DNA of 64,000 nucleotides from AV80 sp035536995 (GTDB taxonomy: Bacteria > Verrucomicrobiota > Verrucomicrobiia > Chthoniobacterales > UBA10450). This document shows, one piece after another, positions 21,073 through 29,323 of the stretch (position 1 is its first letter; every line of letters begins with the position of its first letter). The notes beneath the pieces are model-generated. The model worked only from the letters and a program-made list of their open reading frames with translations. It was not told where the DNA came from and searched no databases. The stretch covers positions 1-64,000 of the forward strand of contig DATLNB010000025.1 in assembly GCA_035536995.1 (NCBI GenBank). The letters are read 5' to 3'. Position numbers and translations under genes: made by a program.

Positions 21073-21597
21073 ATGACTGACTCATCCAGCTCCTCACAAA
21101 ATGAAGTGGCAGTAATCAGAACCAGCGAAGGCGAAATGGTCGCGGAGTTCTGGACGGACGTGGCCCCGAAAACCGTGGAGAATTTCAAGAAGCTCGCAAA
21201 ATCCGGGTTCTATGACGGGACGGCGTTCCATCGCATCATCAAGGGCTTCATGATCCAGGGCGGCGATCCGTTGACCAAGGATGAGAGCAAACAGGCGCGC
21301 TGGGGAACCGGCGATCCGGGGTACAAGATCGACGCCGAATTCAACAAGAAGTCGCACGAGCGCGGCGTGCTTTCGATGGCGCGTTCGCAGGATCCTAATT
21401 CCGCCGGGAGCCAGTTCTTCATCTGCCACGGGGCCCCGAAGTTTCTGGACGGGCAATACACCGCTTTCGGCAAACTGATCAAAGGCGACGACGTGCTCGA
21501 GAAAATTGCGACAACCAAGACGCTCCCCGGAGATCGTCCGGAAAAGCGGATGAACGTCGAGAGCATCAAGATCGTCCCGGCGGATTCGGTGAAATAA
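21073..21597 (+). CDS. cytoplasmic cyclophilin-type peptidyl-prolyl isomerase
   Basis: The 174-residue protein lacks a signal peptide, so it should act in the cytoplasm. It keeps the catalytic Arg in 'AFHRIIKGFM' and the 'AGSQFFICHG' motif. Both cyclophilins end with the same 'KIVPADSVK' tail, indicating tandem duplication, with a signal peptide gained or lost by one copy. Confidence 0.92.
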   Translation: MTDSSSSSQNEVAVIRTSEGEMVAEFWTDVAPKTVENFKKLAKSGFYDGTAFHRIIKGFMIQGGDPLTKDESKQARWGTGDPGYKIDAEFNKKSHERGVLSMARSQDPNSAGSQFFICHGAPKFLDGQYTAFGKLIKGDDVLEKIATTKTLPGDRPEKRMNVESIKIVPADSVK

Positions 21598-21644
21598 GCG
21601 ACCAACTGCTCGCGAGCATCGGTCGTATGGGTCCTATGTGACCA

Positions 21645-22532
21645 ATGACAGCGTCCGAAAAAACAAAAATCGCCCTTATCCAGATGCAATGCGGGACCGA
21701 TCCCGCCGCAAACCTGGCCAAGGCGATCGCCCGCATCCGGGACGCCGCCAGGGACGGCGCGAAGATCGTCTGCCTGCCGGAGCTGTTCCGCTCCCAATAC
21801 TTCTGCCAGAGCGAAGACCACGCGAACTTTGCCCTCGCGGAGGAAATCCCGGGGCCAACCACAAGGGCGCTGGAGGGTCTGGCCCGCGAGCTGGGCGTCG
21901 TCATTGTTGCGTCGCTCTTCGAGAAACGGGCCGCCGGCCTTTATCACAACACCGCGGCGATCATCGACGCAGACGGGGAATATCTTGGCAAGTATCGCAA
22001 GATGCATATCCCGGACGACCCGTCCTATTACGAAAAGTTTTACTTCGCGCCGGGTGACCTTGGCTTCCAGGCCTGGCCGACCGCGCATGGAAAAATCGGG
22101 GTCTGCGTTTGCTGGGACCAATGGTATCCCGAATCGGCCCGGCTCACGGCTCTCCGCGGCGCGCAGATTTTATTTTACCCGACAGCGATCGGCTGGCACC
22201 CGCGCGAGAAAGAGAAATACGGCGCAGCCCAACATTCGGCCTGGGAAACGATGCAGCGCAGTCACGCGATCGCGAACGGCTGTTACGTCGCCGCGATCAA
22301 TCGCGTGGGGCATGAAGCTCCGGCGGGCGGCGACGGGATCCAGTTCTGGGGCCAGAGCTTCATCGTTGCACCGAGCGGCGAGATCATTGCCAAGGGGAGC
22401 ATCGAGAAGGAAGAGATCGTCTCCGCCGAGATCGAGTGGAACCGGGTGGACGAACATCGAACCCATTGGCCATTCCTGCGCGATCGGCGGATCGATGCGT
22501 ATTCGGGCATCGAGCAACGGCTCATCGATTAG
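21645..22532 (+). CDS. aguB: N-carbamoylputrescine amidase
   Basis: The 295-residue nitrilase-superfamily enzyme hydrolyses N-carbamoylputrescine to putrescine, CO2 and ammonia. The Glu-Lys-Cys triad is visible: Glu in 'VCLPELFRSQYFCQ', Lys in 'GKYRKMHIPDDP' and Cys in 'IGVCVCWDQWYPE'. 'HIPDDPSYYEKFYF' and 'TAIGWHPREK' are typical of the AguB branch. An agmatine deiminase gene (aguA) is not adjacent. The stop codon overlaps the first base of a REPIN. Confidence 0.9.
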   Translation: MTASEKTKIALIQMQCGTDPAANLAKAIARIRDAARDGAKIVCLPELFRSQYFCQSEDHANFALAEEIPGPTTRALEGLARELGVVIVASLFEKRAAGLYHNTAAIIDADGEYLGKYRKMHIPDDPSYYEKFYFAPGDLGFQAWPTAHGKIGVCVCWDQWYPESARLTALRGAQILFYPTAIGWHPREKEKYGAAQHSAWETMQRSHAIANGCYVAAINRVGHEAPAGGDGIQFWGQSFIVAPSGEIIAKGSIEKEEIVSAEIEWNRVDEHRTHWPFLRDRRIDAYSGIEQRLID

Positions 22533-22632
22533 GAGCACGGCTGTGCGCGCGCGCAGGCGTCTCTCCTGCGCCGAGGTAGAGAAGAAACAGGCGAGACGCC
22601 TGTTTGCCGCACAGCCGGGACGGCCGTGCTCC
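22532..22632. repeat. family-C REPIN overlapping the aguB stop
   Basis: GGAGCACGGC (22532-22541) and GCCGTGCTCC (22623-22632) form the outer inverted repeat, with GGCGTCTC/GAGACGCC inside. The same family lies in frame within polX at 30187-30306. The first G is the last base of the aguB TAG stop. Confidence 0.8.
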
Positions 22633-22643
22633 GTGCTGGGTTT

Positions 22644-22734
22644 CTTCTGTAGCCGCTTCGCTGCGCGAAGCGTGGGAGCGGGCATCGCTTCCTGCACGCC
22701 CGATGCGTCGCCCACAGGGCGACGGCTACAGAAG
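22644..22734. repeat. family-A REPIN
   Basis: CTTCTGTAGCCG at the left and CGGCTACAGAAG at the right bound two palindromes (CGCTTCGCTGCGCGAAGCG and GTCGCCCACAGGGCGAC). This is the commonest dispersed element in the window. Confidence 0.85.
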
Positions 22735-22788
22735 TACAGCTATCGCTTCATTAATTGTTTTTCGCCTGGCGCGCCGTACGTTCCGGTC

Positions 22789-23295
22789 ATGAAAACGATG
22801 ATCATTTCGCTGGGGATTCTTTGCGTTCTCGCCTTCGCGGCGCAGGCGCAGGACGTAACGAAGGCGACCTGCAAACTGGAGTCGAAATCGGGCAGTAAAG
22901 TGACGGGCACAGTCACATTCACCAAATCGGGGGATGATGTTCAGGTCGTAGCCGACATCGAGGGACTCACTCCGGGCAAGCACGGTTTCCATATTCACGA
23001 AAAAGGCGATTGCTCCGCGCCCGACGCGGCGTCGGCCGGCGCTCATTTCAATCCCGCTCAGCACAAGCATGGCGGTGTGACCGGCGAACGTCATGACGGC
23101 GATCTTGGAAACCTCGTGGCCGACGCGTCGGGTAAGGCACATCTCGATTGGAAAGGGAAGATGAGCCTGAGCGGCGCGAATTCGATCATCGGGAAATCCG
23201 TTGTTGTCCACGAAAAGGAAGACGACCTGAAAACCGATCCATCTGGTAATTCCGGGGCACGGCTCGCCTGCGGCGCGATCGAAGCGGCGAAGTAG
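22789..23295 (+). CDS. sodC: periplasmic Cu/Zn superoxide dismutase
   Basis: ATG 22789 gives 168 residues with a signal peptide ending AAQAQ. The enzyme converts superoxide to hydrogen peroxide and oxygen. Metal-binding His residues are visible in 'HGFHIHEKGDC', 'AGAHFNP' and 'VVVHEKEDD'. The Asp zinc ligand region is 'HKHGGVTGERHDGDLGN'. Cysteines in 'KGDCSAP' and 'ARLACGAI' form the usual intrasubunit disulfide. All key residues are present. Confidence 0.92.
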   Translation: MKTMIISLGILCVLAFAAQAQDVTKATCKLESKSGSKVTGTVTFTKSGDDVQVVADIEGLTPGKHGFHIHEKGDCSAPDAASAGAHFNPAQHKHGGVTGERHDGDLGNLVADASGKAHLDWKGKMSLSGANSIIGKSVVVHEKEDDLKTDPSGNSGARLACGAIEAAK

Positions 23296-23307
23296 TCGAA
23301 ACAGAAA

Positions 23308-23395
23308 CCATCCACAGATTACGCAGATTTCCGCAGATTAGGCAGGTCGGAGCCTTGCAGGAATCTGTGCAAATCTGCGTAATCTGCGGACACAA
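23308..23395. repeat. inverted repeat between sodC and the YhaM-like gene
   Basis: CCACAGATTACGCAGATTTCCGCAGA is answered by TCTGTGCAAATCTGCGTAATCTGCGG about 30 bp later. The two arms can form a long imperfect hairpin. It may act as a terminator, although no U-run follows; the same wording suggests a dispersed repeat. Confidence 0.65.
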
Positions 23396-23447
23396 TGAAA
23401 TCCCTCACCGGAATCGGCGGTCGCAACGTTGGCCGTCGCCACAGAAA

Positions 23448-24536
23448 ATGCAGTTATTGACTCTCTCAGAGATTCGGCGGCACGCGCAAAATGGCGCCGC
23501 CGTCGAAGCGCGCGTCCACGTCCAGGTAGAGGCGAGCGCCGCGAAGGTGACTCGTGAGCAAAAGCCTTACTGCGAGCTGCACCTGGCTGATGCCTGCGAC
23601 CGGATGACGCTGCGGGTTTGGAGCGATCACCCGGAGTTCCGCGCCTGCGGCAGTTTGGCGGCGGCCGATTTCGTCGAGCTCACCGGCGAGTTCGTCCAGC
23701 ACCAGCAATTTGGGCTCGATGCTCGGAACTGGAAGGTGCGGCACCTGAACGGGCAGGAACGCTCGGAGCTACTGCAAGGCCCGCCGGAGCTCCGCGCGAA
23801 ACAGGCGGCCGATTGGGAATACATCAACGAACGCGCACGCAGCATCACCGATCCGAGGCTGCGCGCGCTGGGCGAAGCCTTTATCGCCGAACACGGTGAG
23901 CGATTTCGCCGCACGGCCGGCGCGCGCTCGTATCATCATGCGCGGCGCGGCGGACTAGTGGAACACGTGGCCCAGATGATGCGGCTCGCGATGCAAATCG
24001 CACCCCTCTATCCGCAACTGAATCTCGACCTCCTCATTGCCGGCGTTCTTTTTCACGATGCCGGGAAGCTTTGGGAAAACCATCTGCCCGAAACGGGATT
24101 CACCATGGGATATGACGAGCGAGGCGAGCTCATGGGCCACATCTCCATCGGGCTCGAGCTGGTGAATTCGATCTGGCGAAAGTTGCAGACGGAAGAAAAC
24201 CTTCGCGCGTGGAGTTCGTGCACTCCGGCTTCGGAAGATGTGCGGATGCATCTGCTCCACCTTATCGGCGCGCACCATGGCGAACCGCAGTTCGGTTCCC
24301 CGGTCAGCCCAAAAACGCCGGAAGCGATGGCGCTTAATTACATCGACAATCTTGATGCCCGGATGGAAATGTTCGCGGCCGGATATCTCGTCGCCAAACC
24401 GATCGCGGAGCGAATCTTCGACCGTGTCCGTCCGTTGCCGGGAAACCTGGTGAAGCCGTTGGAGAGATATCAGGCGCCGCCCGCGAGCGTGCCGCCGCCG
24501 TTGCCGGCAGGCAACGAAACAGGAACGCTTCTGTAG
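23448..24536 (+). CDS. YhaM-like HD-domain 3'-5' exoribonuclease
   Basis: ATG 23448 gives 362 residues. The N-terminal part (about residues 15-110) reads as an OB-fold nucleic-acid-binding domain ('KPYCELHLADACDRMTLRVWS'). The C-terminal part is an HD domain with 'SYHHARRGGLVEHVAQMMRLA', 'GVLFHDAGKLWE' and 'LHLIGAHHGE'. This OB-HD order is that of YhaM/CBF1-type exonucleases acting on RNA or single-stranded DNA. The stop TAG (24534-24536) is part of a CTTCTGTAG repeat sequence, so the end 'TLL' is encoded by REP-like DNA. Confidence 0.85.
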   Translation: MQLLTLSEIRRHAQNGAAVEARVHVQVEASAAKVTREQKPYCELHLADACDRMTLRVWSDHPEFRACGSLAAADFVELTGEFVQHQQFGLDARNWKVRHLNGQERSELLQGPPELRAKQAADWEYINERARSITDPRLRALGEAFIAEHGERFRRTAGARSYHHARRGGLVEHVAQMMRLAMQIAPLYPQLNLDLLIAGVLFHDAGKLWENHLPETGFTMGYDERGELMGHISIGLELVNSIWRKLQTEENLRAWSSCTPASEDVRMHLLHLIGAHHGEPQFGSPVSPKTPEAMALNYIDNLDARMEMFAAGYLVAKPIAERIFDRVRPLPGNLVKPLERYQAPPASVPPPLPAGNETGTLL

Positions 24537-24542
24537 CTGCGT

Positions 24543-24647
24543 TGTAGCCGCTTCGCTGTGCGAAGCGTGGGATGCAGCACGCCTTCCCCTCACGCTTCGC
24601 ACAGCGAAGCGGCTACAGGCGAAGCGGCTACAGGCGAAGCGCTACAG
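24543..24647. repeat. family-A REPIN with extra tandem copies
   Basis: A perfect 27-bp inverted repeat (24543-24569 and 24591-24617, TGTAGCCGCTTCGC core) is followed by two shortened copies of GGCGAAGCGGCTACA up to 24647. It fills the gap between convergent genes and ends inside the methyltransferase 3' end. Confidence 0.88.
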
Positions 24648-25433
24648 AACACGCCGTTTCGCTTCCGCCAAATATTCCTCGTCGATCTCGAACCCGATAA
24701 AGTTGTTTACCCCGCAACGCTTCGCGGCGACCGCCGAATTTCCGATCCCGAGGAAAGGGTCGAGCATCCTCTCCGCGCGCTCGATCCCATGCAGCTTGAT
24801 GCACCATTCTGCCAGCTGCACCGGGAAGGTCGCCGGATGCGGCCGCTCTTTCGACCGTTTCTGAATCGTTTGATAGGGCACAAACCACGTATTCCCGCGG
24901 CAGCGGCGATCTGCTCCTTCCGCGTGGCTCCAGCGGGCGATGTTGCTCTTGTCCGCGTACGGAACACCTACTGCCAGCCGATCGAGCGGCGTCTTGCCTT
25001 CCGGGGTGAGATGAAAAACGTACTCGTGGCAATCGCTCAGGTAACGCGGAGAGCTGATCGGCTTGAAATGGCCGCGCGACTGAACGGCGCCCTTTTCGTC
25101 CTCGATCGAAATCGCCTTGATCCAATGAATCGTGTTCTGAAGCGCGAACAGGTCCTGCAAACGCAGCACGAGCTCGTGGGGCAACAATGGATTCGATGGA
25201 GCTGCGCCAAGATTGAGGAAAAGTGAGCCGCCGGGCTTCAGAACGCGGCGCACTTCTTTCGCCCAGGAATGGCACCACGCGAGGTAATCATTCCGTTCCA
25301 GTGTGTCGGAGTAGCGACTGTAGGCGATACCCAGATTATAAGGGGGCGAGGTGACTACGAGATCGACGGTGGCAACCGGAAGTTTGGCCATTCCGGCGAT
25401 GCAGTCTTCGTGGCGGAGGTCGAATGAAATCAC
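24642..25433 (-). CDS. orphan N6/N4 DNA methyltransferase
   Basis: The 263-residue enzyme belongs to the N-6/N-4 DNA methylase family. The catalytic motif IV is 'VVTSPPYNLGIAYS' (about residues 28-41). The S-adenosylmethionine-binding motif I lies near the C terminus ('MLDPFLGIGNSAVAA', about residues 228-242), a beta-class order. No restriction endonuclease is adjacent, so it may be an epigenetic regulator or part of phage defence elsewhere. Target sequence unknown. The gene faces the YhaM-like gene. Confidence 0.88.
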   Translation of the reverse strand: MISFDLRHEDCIAGMAKLPVATVDLVVTSPPYNLGIAYSRYSDTLERNDYLAWCHSWAKEVRRVLKPGGSLFLNLGAAPSNPLLPHELVLRLQDLFALQNTIHWIKAISIEDEKGAVQSRGHFKPISSPRYLSDCHEYVFHLTPEGKTPLDRLAVGVPYADKSNIARWSHAEGADRRCRGNTWFVPYQTIQKRSKERPHPATFPVQLAEWCIKLHGIERAERMLDPFLGIGNSAVAAKRCGVNNFIGFEIDEEYLAEAKRRVL

Positions 25434-25640
25434 GGAGGCAGTTTCGCCCTATCCGATCTTCGTACAAGCGAAAAGCTCCAAGCACCAAGGCTCCAAGCAC
25501 CAGAGAAGCTCCAAAGAGCCGCGTCGCCGTTTGCTGTTTGGTGCCTGGTGTTTCTCTGGAGCGTGGACCGTGGAATTTGGAGCTTCGGCTCCGCGCCGCC
25601 CCCGCGTTTATCGCTTCCGATGTTGTGTTAAGTTGCCCCG
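25434..25640. repeat. intergenic 'CTCCAAGCACC' repeats upstream of thiG
   Basis: AAGCTCCAAGCACCAAGGCTCC and CAAGCACCAGAGAAGCTCC are followed by inverse text (GGTGCCTGGTGTTTCTCTGGAGC, GGAATTTGGAGCTTC). The stretch separates divergent genes and must hold both promoters. No TPP-riboswitch (THI box) pattern could be recognised. Confidence 0.55.
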
Positions 25641-26441
25641 ATGTCCGATAAGCCCTCAAAGCTAAAAATCGCCGACCGCGAATTCACCTCGCGGCTTCTT
25701 CTTGGCACGGGCAAATTCGGCTCGAACGAGCTGATGCGCGATGCCCTTGTCGCGAGCGGCACGGAGATTGTGACGGTCGCGCTTCGGCGGGCGGATCTGT
25801 CAGGGCAACACGACGCGTTCGCCAACATACTCGATTTCATCGACCCGAAGCGGTTCCTTCTTTTGCCGAATACGAGCGGGGCCCGAAACGCCGCCGAAGC
25901 TGTCCGGATCGCGCGGCTGGCGGTCGCGGCGGGGCTGCCGAATTGGATCAAGCTGGAGATTCACCCGGACGCCCGTTATCTGTTGCCGGACGGGGTTGAG
26001 ACCTTGTCCGCCGCTGAGACACTGGTGAAGGAAGGCTTCGTTGTTCTGCCTTACATTAACGCCGACCCGGTCCTGGCGAAGCGTTTACAGGATGTCGGAA
26101 CTGCCACGGTTATGCCGCTCGGTTCGCCCATCGGGAGCAACCGCGGGATCGAAACCCGAGCCCAGATCGAGATCATCATCGAACAGGCGACGGTGCCAGT
26201 GGTGGTGGACGCCGGTTTGGGCGCGCCGAGCCAGGCGGCAGAAGCGATGGAGATGGGCGCGGATGCAGTCCTGGTGAACACGGCGATCGCGATTGCGCCT
26301 GATCCGAGCCGAATGGCGCACGCCTTTCGCAAGGCGGTCGAAGCGGGGCGCGAAGCCCGCGACGTAGGTTTGGCCCAGACACGAACCAGCGCGTCGGCGA
26401 CAAGTCCGCTAACCGGGTTCTTTTCCGACGCAGCGGGCTGA
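25641..26441 (+). CDS. thiG: thiazole synthase
   Basis: ThiG (266 residues) condenses deoxyxylulose phosphate, dehydroglycine and the ThiS thiocarboxylate into the thiazole of thiamine. It is recognised by 'FTSRLLLGTGKFGSNELM' at the front and 'WIKLEIHPDARYLLPD' with the Schiff-base lysine. The phosphate-binding 'VMPLGSPIGSNRGI' and 'VVVDAGLGAPSQAAEAMEMG' are also present. No other thi gene is next to it, so thiamine genes are dispersed here. Confidence 0.95.
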   Translation: MSDKPSKLKIADREFTSRLLLGTGKFGSNELMRDALVASGTEIVTVALRRADLSGQHDAFANILDFIDPKRFLLLPNTSGARNAAEAVRIARLAVAAGLPNWIKLEIHPDARYLLPDGVETLSAAETLVKEGFVVLPYINADPVLAKRLQDVGTATVMPLGSPIGSNRGIETRAQIEIIIEQATVPVVVDAGLGAPSQAAEAMEMGADAVLVNTAIAIAPDPSRMAHAFRKAVEAGREARDVGLAQTRTSASATSPLTGFFSDAAG

Positions 26442-26457
26442 TTTCCGCAGCCGCTTC

Positions 26458-26534
26458 TGTAGCCGCTTCGCTGCGCGAAGCGTGGGAGCAGGCGCACGCT
26501 TTCATCCTGCGCTTCGCACAGCGAAGCGGCTACA
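26458..26534. repeat. family-A REPIN downstream of thiG
   Basis: TGTAGCCGCTTCGCTGCGCGAAGCG and its near complement CGCTTCGCACAGCGAAGCGGCTACA form an inverted pair in the 111-bp gap between the convergent genes. Confidence 0.85.
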
Positions 26535-26552
26535 AAGAAGCGACGGGCCCGC

Positions 26553-26783
26553 CTACAAGGGCTTAAAGTTCACGCTGGCGTCGTTGTAAAACTCGATCTG
26601 CCGTCCACCGAGGCGGCGGACGACCCGCCAGCCGTGTTGCCGGGCGAGATCGCGCAGCTCGCCATGCGATAACCCTTGGACGACGCGCAGCTCGGAGGGG
26701 TGACTCACGAAGTACTCCGGTTTCACCGCGAGCATTTGCGAGATCTTCTCGACCACCGCCGGCAGCTGTGACGGAACCGTCAT
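26553..26783 (-). CDS. small hypothetical protein (76 aa)
   Basis: The ORF encodes a soluble 76-residue protein without signal or membrane segments. The middle reads 'LSHGELRDLARQHGWRVVRRLGG', which looks like a compact helix-helix-strand unit. It is convergent with thiG. No family is recognised; the protein-like composition and clean start support it as a real gene, but it could be spurious. Confidence 0.45.
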   Translation of the reverse strand: MTVPSQLPAVVEKISQMLAVKPEYFVSHPSELRVVQGLSHGELRDLARQHGWRVVRRLGGRQIEFYNDASVNFKPL

Positions 26784-27171
26784 TGACCCGTGCTACGTCG
26801 CGTTGGCGGCGGGTTATTCGGCAGTTTCTTTCCCGGAAACGTCGGCGGTTCCTTTGCCTTCCGGTTGAGCTTGTTACCGAGCGCGACCTGCGCCTTCCGG
26901 GACGGCGAGGGGCCGCCCGGGCTGGGTTTTTCGTTCTCTGGCATCGGAGAGGTTCGCCCTCGGCGCGGTCGGTCGCAAGGGAGGGATCCCGATGAATCTG
27001 GAAGCCAGGAACCAGGAAGGAAGAAGGATCAGCAAGGCAGGAACGCAGGAAAAAACCAGACTCGCCGATCCGGTTTCCTTTTCCGGGGTTCCAGATTCGT
27101 TTTTCCCGATCGGGCCCTTCACAGATTCGGGCGGCTTGGCGGATGGGAGAGGCTGGTCTAGGTTCGGCCCG
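26784..27171. other. 388-bp gap without a supported gene
   Basis: Short ORFs here have low-complexity Arg/Gly-rich translations and overlap one another. An imperfect inverted repeat is visible (GATGAATCTGGAAGCC near 26991 and GGTTCCAGATTCG near 27087), with AGGAACC/GGAAGG purine runs between. It probably holds the divergent promoters of the flanking genes and a decayed repeat. Confidence 0.5.
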
Positions 27172-28389
27172 ATGTTTTCCGAAACTGTCGTTCTGCGCGG
27201 CCACATTATCGACTCATTGATTTTGCCGAAGGTGCTGGACCAGATCCTCACCCAGGGCGGGGATTTTAAGATCGGCGAGATCAAGATCGGCCAAAACCGG
27301 GTGGATCAGAGTTTTGCCCGGATCGAGGTTTCCGCGCCCAAGCACGAAACCCTCGACGATATCGTCCTGCGACTGCGCCAGCACGGAGCTGAGGTGGTGG
27401 AAAAACGGGACGTTGAGCGCGCGCCGGCCCCCGCCGACGGCGTTTTCCCGAAGGACTTCTACGTCACAACGAACCAGCAGACGTTCGTTACGGTTGAAGG
27501 CGCTGAGATCGAAGTCCGGCCTGCACTGATGGATTGCGCGGTCGTGGTTGATCGGACCGCACGCACTGCTACCGCCCGGAAATTTCACGAGGTCCGGCGC
27601 GGGATGGAGATTGTCGTCGGGCACCAGGGAATTCGGGTCGCCCCGCTCCAGCGCTCGACGTCGCATACCGACGTCTTCGAATTCATGTCCACCAACATTT
27701 CCCTGGAGACCCCGAAGAGCGGGATCATCCGCGAGATGGCGGCGGAGTTGCAGCGCGCCAAGCAGGACGGCGGCAAGATCCTCGTCGTCGCCGGACCGGC
27801 CGTGGTCCATGCGGGGGCGGTGGCCCACCTCGAGAAATTGATCGGGTGGGGATACGTGAACCTGTTCTTCGGCGGGAACGCGATTGCCCTGCACGACATC
27901 GAGAACGCGCTCTTCGGGACTTCAATCGGGATCGACCTGAAGCATGGCTCGACCGCCGAGCGCGGCCACGAGAATCAGATGCGCGCGATCAACGCGATCC
28001 GGGAAGCGGGCGGAATTCCCCGGGCCGTCGAGTCCGGGGCATTAAAGAGCGGGATCATGGCAGCGTGCGTCAGGCACGGCGTGGAGTTCGTCCTTGCCGG
28101 GTCGATCCGAGACGATGGGCCGTTGCCCGAAGTGATCACCGATACGCTCGAGGCCCAGAATGCGATGCGGGAAAAGATCACCGGCGTGACGACGGCGTTA
28201 ATGATGGGCACCATGCTCCATTCGATGGCGGCGGCGAACCTGTTGCCGGCCACGGTCAAAACCCTCTGCGTCGATGTGAACCCGGCGGCGGTCAGCCGGT
28301 TAACGGAACGGAGCTCGTTCCAATCGCTCGGCCTGGTCTCGGACCTCGAGCCGTTCCTCCGCGAGCTGACTAACATTCTCGGGCGCTAG
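27172..28389 (+). CDS. LOR/SDH-domain (TIGR00300-type) ornithine cyclodeaminase-like enzyme
   Basis: ATG 27172 gives 405 residues; the longer ORF from 26992 would add repeat-encoded sequence. It matches the LOR/SDH bifunctional conserved-domain family: 'VLRGHIIDSLILPKVLD' at the front, then 'VAGPAVVHAGAVAHLEKLIG' and 'LFFGGNAIALHDIENALFG'. Family members include an archaeal ornithine cyclodeaminase and the C-terminal half of cyanobacterial AgrE, which turns ornithine into proline and ammonia. The next gene encodes the equivalent of the AgrE N-terminal half, supporting that function by context. Confidence 0.8.
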   Translation: MFSETVVLRGHIIDSLILPKVLDQILTQGGDFKIGEIKIGQNRVDQSFARIEVSAPKHETLDDIVLRLRQHGAEVVEKRDVERAPAPADGVFPKDFYVTTNQQTFVTVEGAEIEVRPALMDCAVVVDRTARTATARKFHEVRRGMEIVVGHQGIRVAPLQRSTSHTDVFEFMSTNISLETPKSGIIREMAAELQRAKQDGGKILVVAGPAVVHAGAVAHLEKLIGWGYVNLFFGGNAIALHDIENALFGTSIGIDLKHGSTAERGHENQMRAINAIREAGGIPRAVESGALKSGIMAACVRHGVEFVLAGSIRDDGPLPEVITDTLEAQNAMREKITGVTTALMMGTMLHSMAAANLLPATVKTLCVDVNPAAVSRLTERSSFQSLGLVSDLEPFLRELTNILGR

Positions 28390-28400
28390 GCCCGATCGTT

Positions 28401-29219
28401 ATGCGCCAGCTCCTTCTCTGTCCGCCGGATCATTACGGCATCGAGTATGAAATTAATCCGTGGATGAGCCGGGCCCGCGGCGCGGACACGCCCCTGGTCC
28501 AGGCCCAATGGAAAGGGCTGTTCGAAAAGCTCTCGAGCCTGGAGTGCAAGATCGAGCTTGTCCCGCCCCAGCCGAAGTTGCCGGACATGGTCTTCACCGC
28601 GAATGCGGGGCTGACCGTGGGTCGCCGTTTTATTCCCAGTAATTTCCGGCACGAAGAGCGCGCCGGCGAAGCGCCGCATTTCGCAAGCTGGATGGAGGAA
28701 CACGGTTACGAAGTGGTCTGGCTACCGAAAGACCAGTATTTCGAGGGAGAAGGCGACGCGCTCTTTGGCGGCGACATTTTATTCTGCGGTTACAAATTCC
28801 GGTCCGACATCAATTCACACCGCGCCGTCGCCGATCTGCTCGGGTGCCTGGTTATTTCCGTGGAGCTGGTCGATCCGCGTTTCTATCACATCGACACCTG
28901 CTTTTGTCCGTTGCCCGATGGCGGCGCGTTCTGGTTCCCGAACGCATTTGATGAATACGGCCAGCGGGCCATCCGCGAACACCTGACCGATTTGATCGAT
29001 GTCCCGGAGGAGGAAGCGGCGCACTTTTCGTGCAACGCCGTCGTCCTCGACCGCCAGATTGTCATGCCCGAAGGCGCGCCGACCCTGATGGCGAAATTGC
29101 GCGAGCGCGGCTACACCTGTCACCCGCTGCCGATGACCGAGTTCCTGAAAGCCGGCGGCGCCTGCAAATGTCTGACGATGTTCATGCCGCAAAGGGAGGG
29201 GATTGGAGTAATGGAGTAA
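28401..29219 (+). CDS. amidinotransferase-family arginine dihydrolase (ArgZ/AgrE N-half-like)
   Basis: The 272-residue protein shows the amidinotransferase/guanidine-hydrolase fold: 'MVFTANAGLTVGRRFIPS', an 'FEGEGDALF' acidic site, a His in 'RFYHIDTCFCPLP' and the nucleophilic Cys candidate in 'GGACKCLTMF'. Cyanobacterial ArgZ/AgrE of this type hydrolyse arginine to ornithine, CO2 and ammonia. It lies 11 bp after the cyclodeaminase-like gene, so one operon could convert arginine to proline. The last five or six residues ('GIGVME') are encoded by a microsatellite, so the native C terminus may have been altered. Dimethylarginine hydrolase activity is an alternative. Confidence 0.78.
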   Translation: MRQLLLCPPDHYGIEYEINPWMSRARGADTPLVQAQWKGLFEKLSSLECKIELVPPQPKLPDMVFTANAGLTVGRRFIPSNFRHEERAGEAPHFASWMEEHGYEVVWLPKDQYFEGEGDALFGGDILFCGYKFRSDINSHRAVADLLGCLVISVELVDPRFYHIDTCFCPLPDGGAFWFPNAFDEYGQRAIREHLTDLIDVPEEEAAHFSCNAVVLDRQIVMPEGAPTLMAKLRERGYTCHPLPMTEFLKAGGACKCLTMFMPQREGIGVME

Positions 29220-29323
29220 TGGAGTGTGGGAGTAATGGGCTGTTCCATCACTCCATCACTCCATCACTCCATCACTCCAACACTCCATTACTCCAACACT
29301 CCATTACTCCATTACTCCATTCT
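29205..29323. repeat. microsatellite-like inverted repeat between convergent genes
   Basis: GGAGTAATGGAGTAATGGAG on the left is answered by many CACTCCAT and TTACTCCA units on the right. The whole can fold as a slippery hairpin. It encodes the final residues of both flanking genes, including both stop codons. Confidence 0.85.

Noticed and set aside
21829..22788. Extension of the sodC frame upstream across aguB
   Set aside because: The signal peptide at 22789 gives a normal SodC; the upstream part is a shadow of aguB and two palindromic elements.
25434..25640. TPP riboswitch before thiG
   Set aside because: No THI-box-like conserved text could be found; the stretch is mostly dispersed repeat.
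29205..29323. CRISPR array
   Set aside because: Units are 8-9 bp with no unique spacers, and no cas gene is near.
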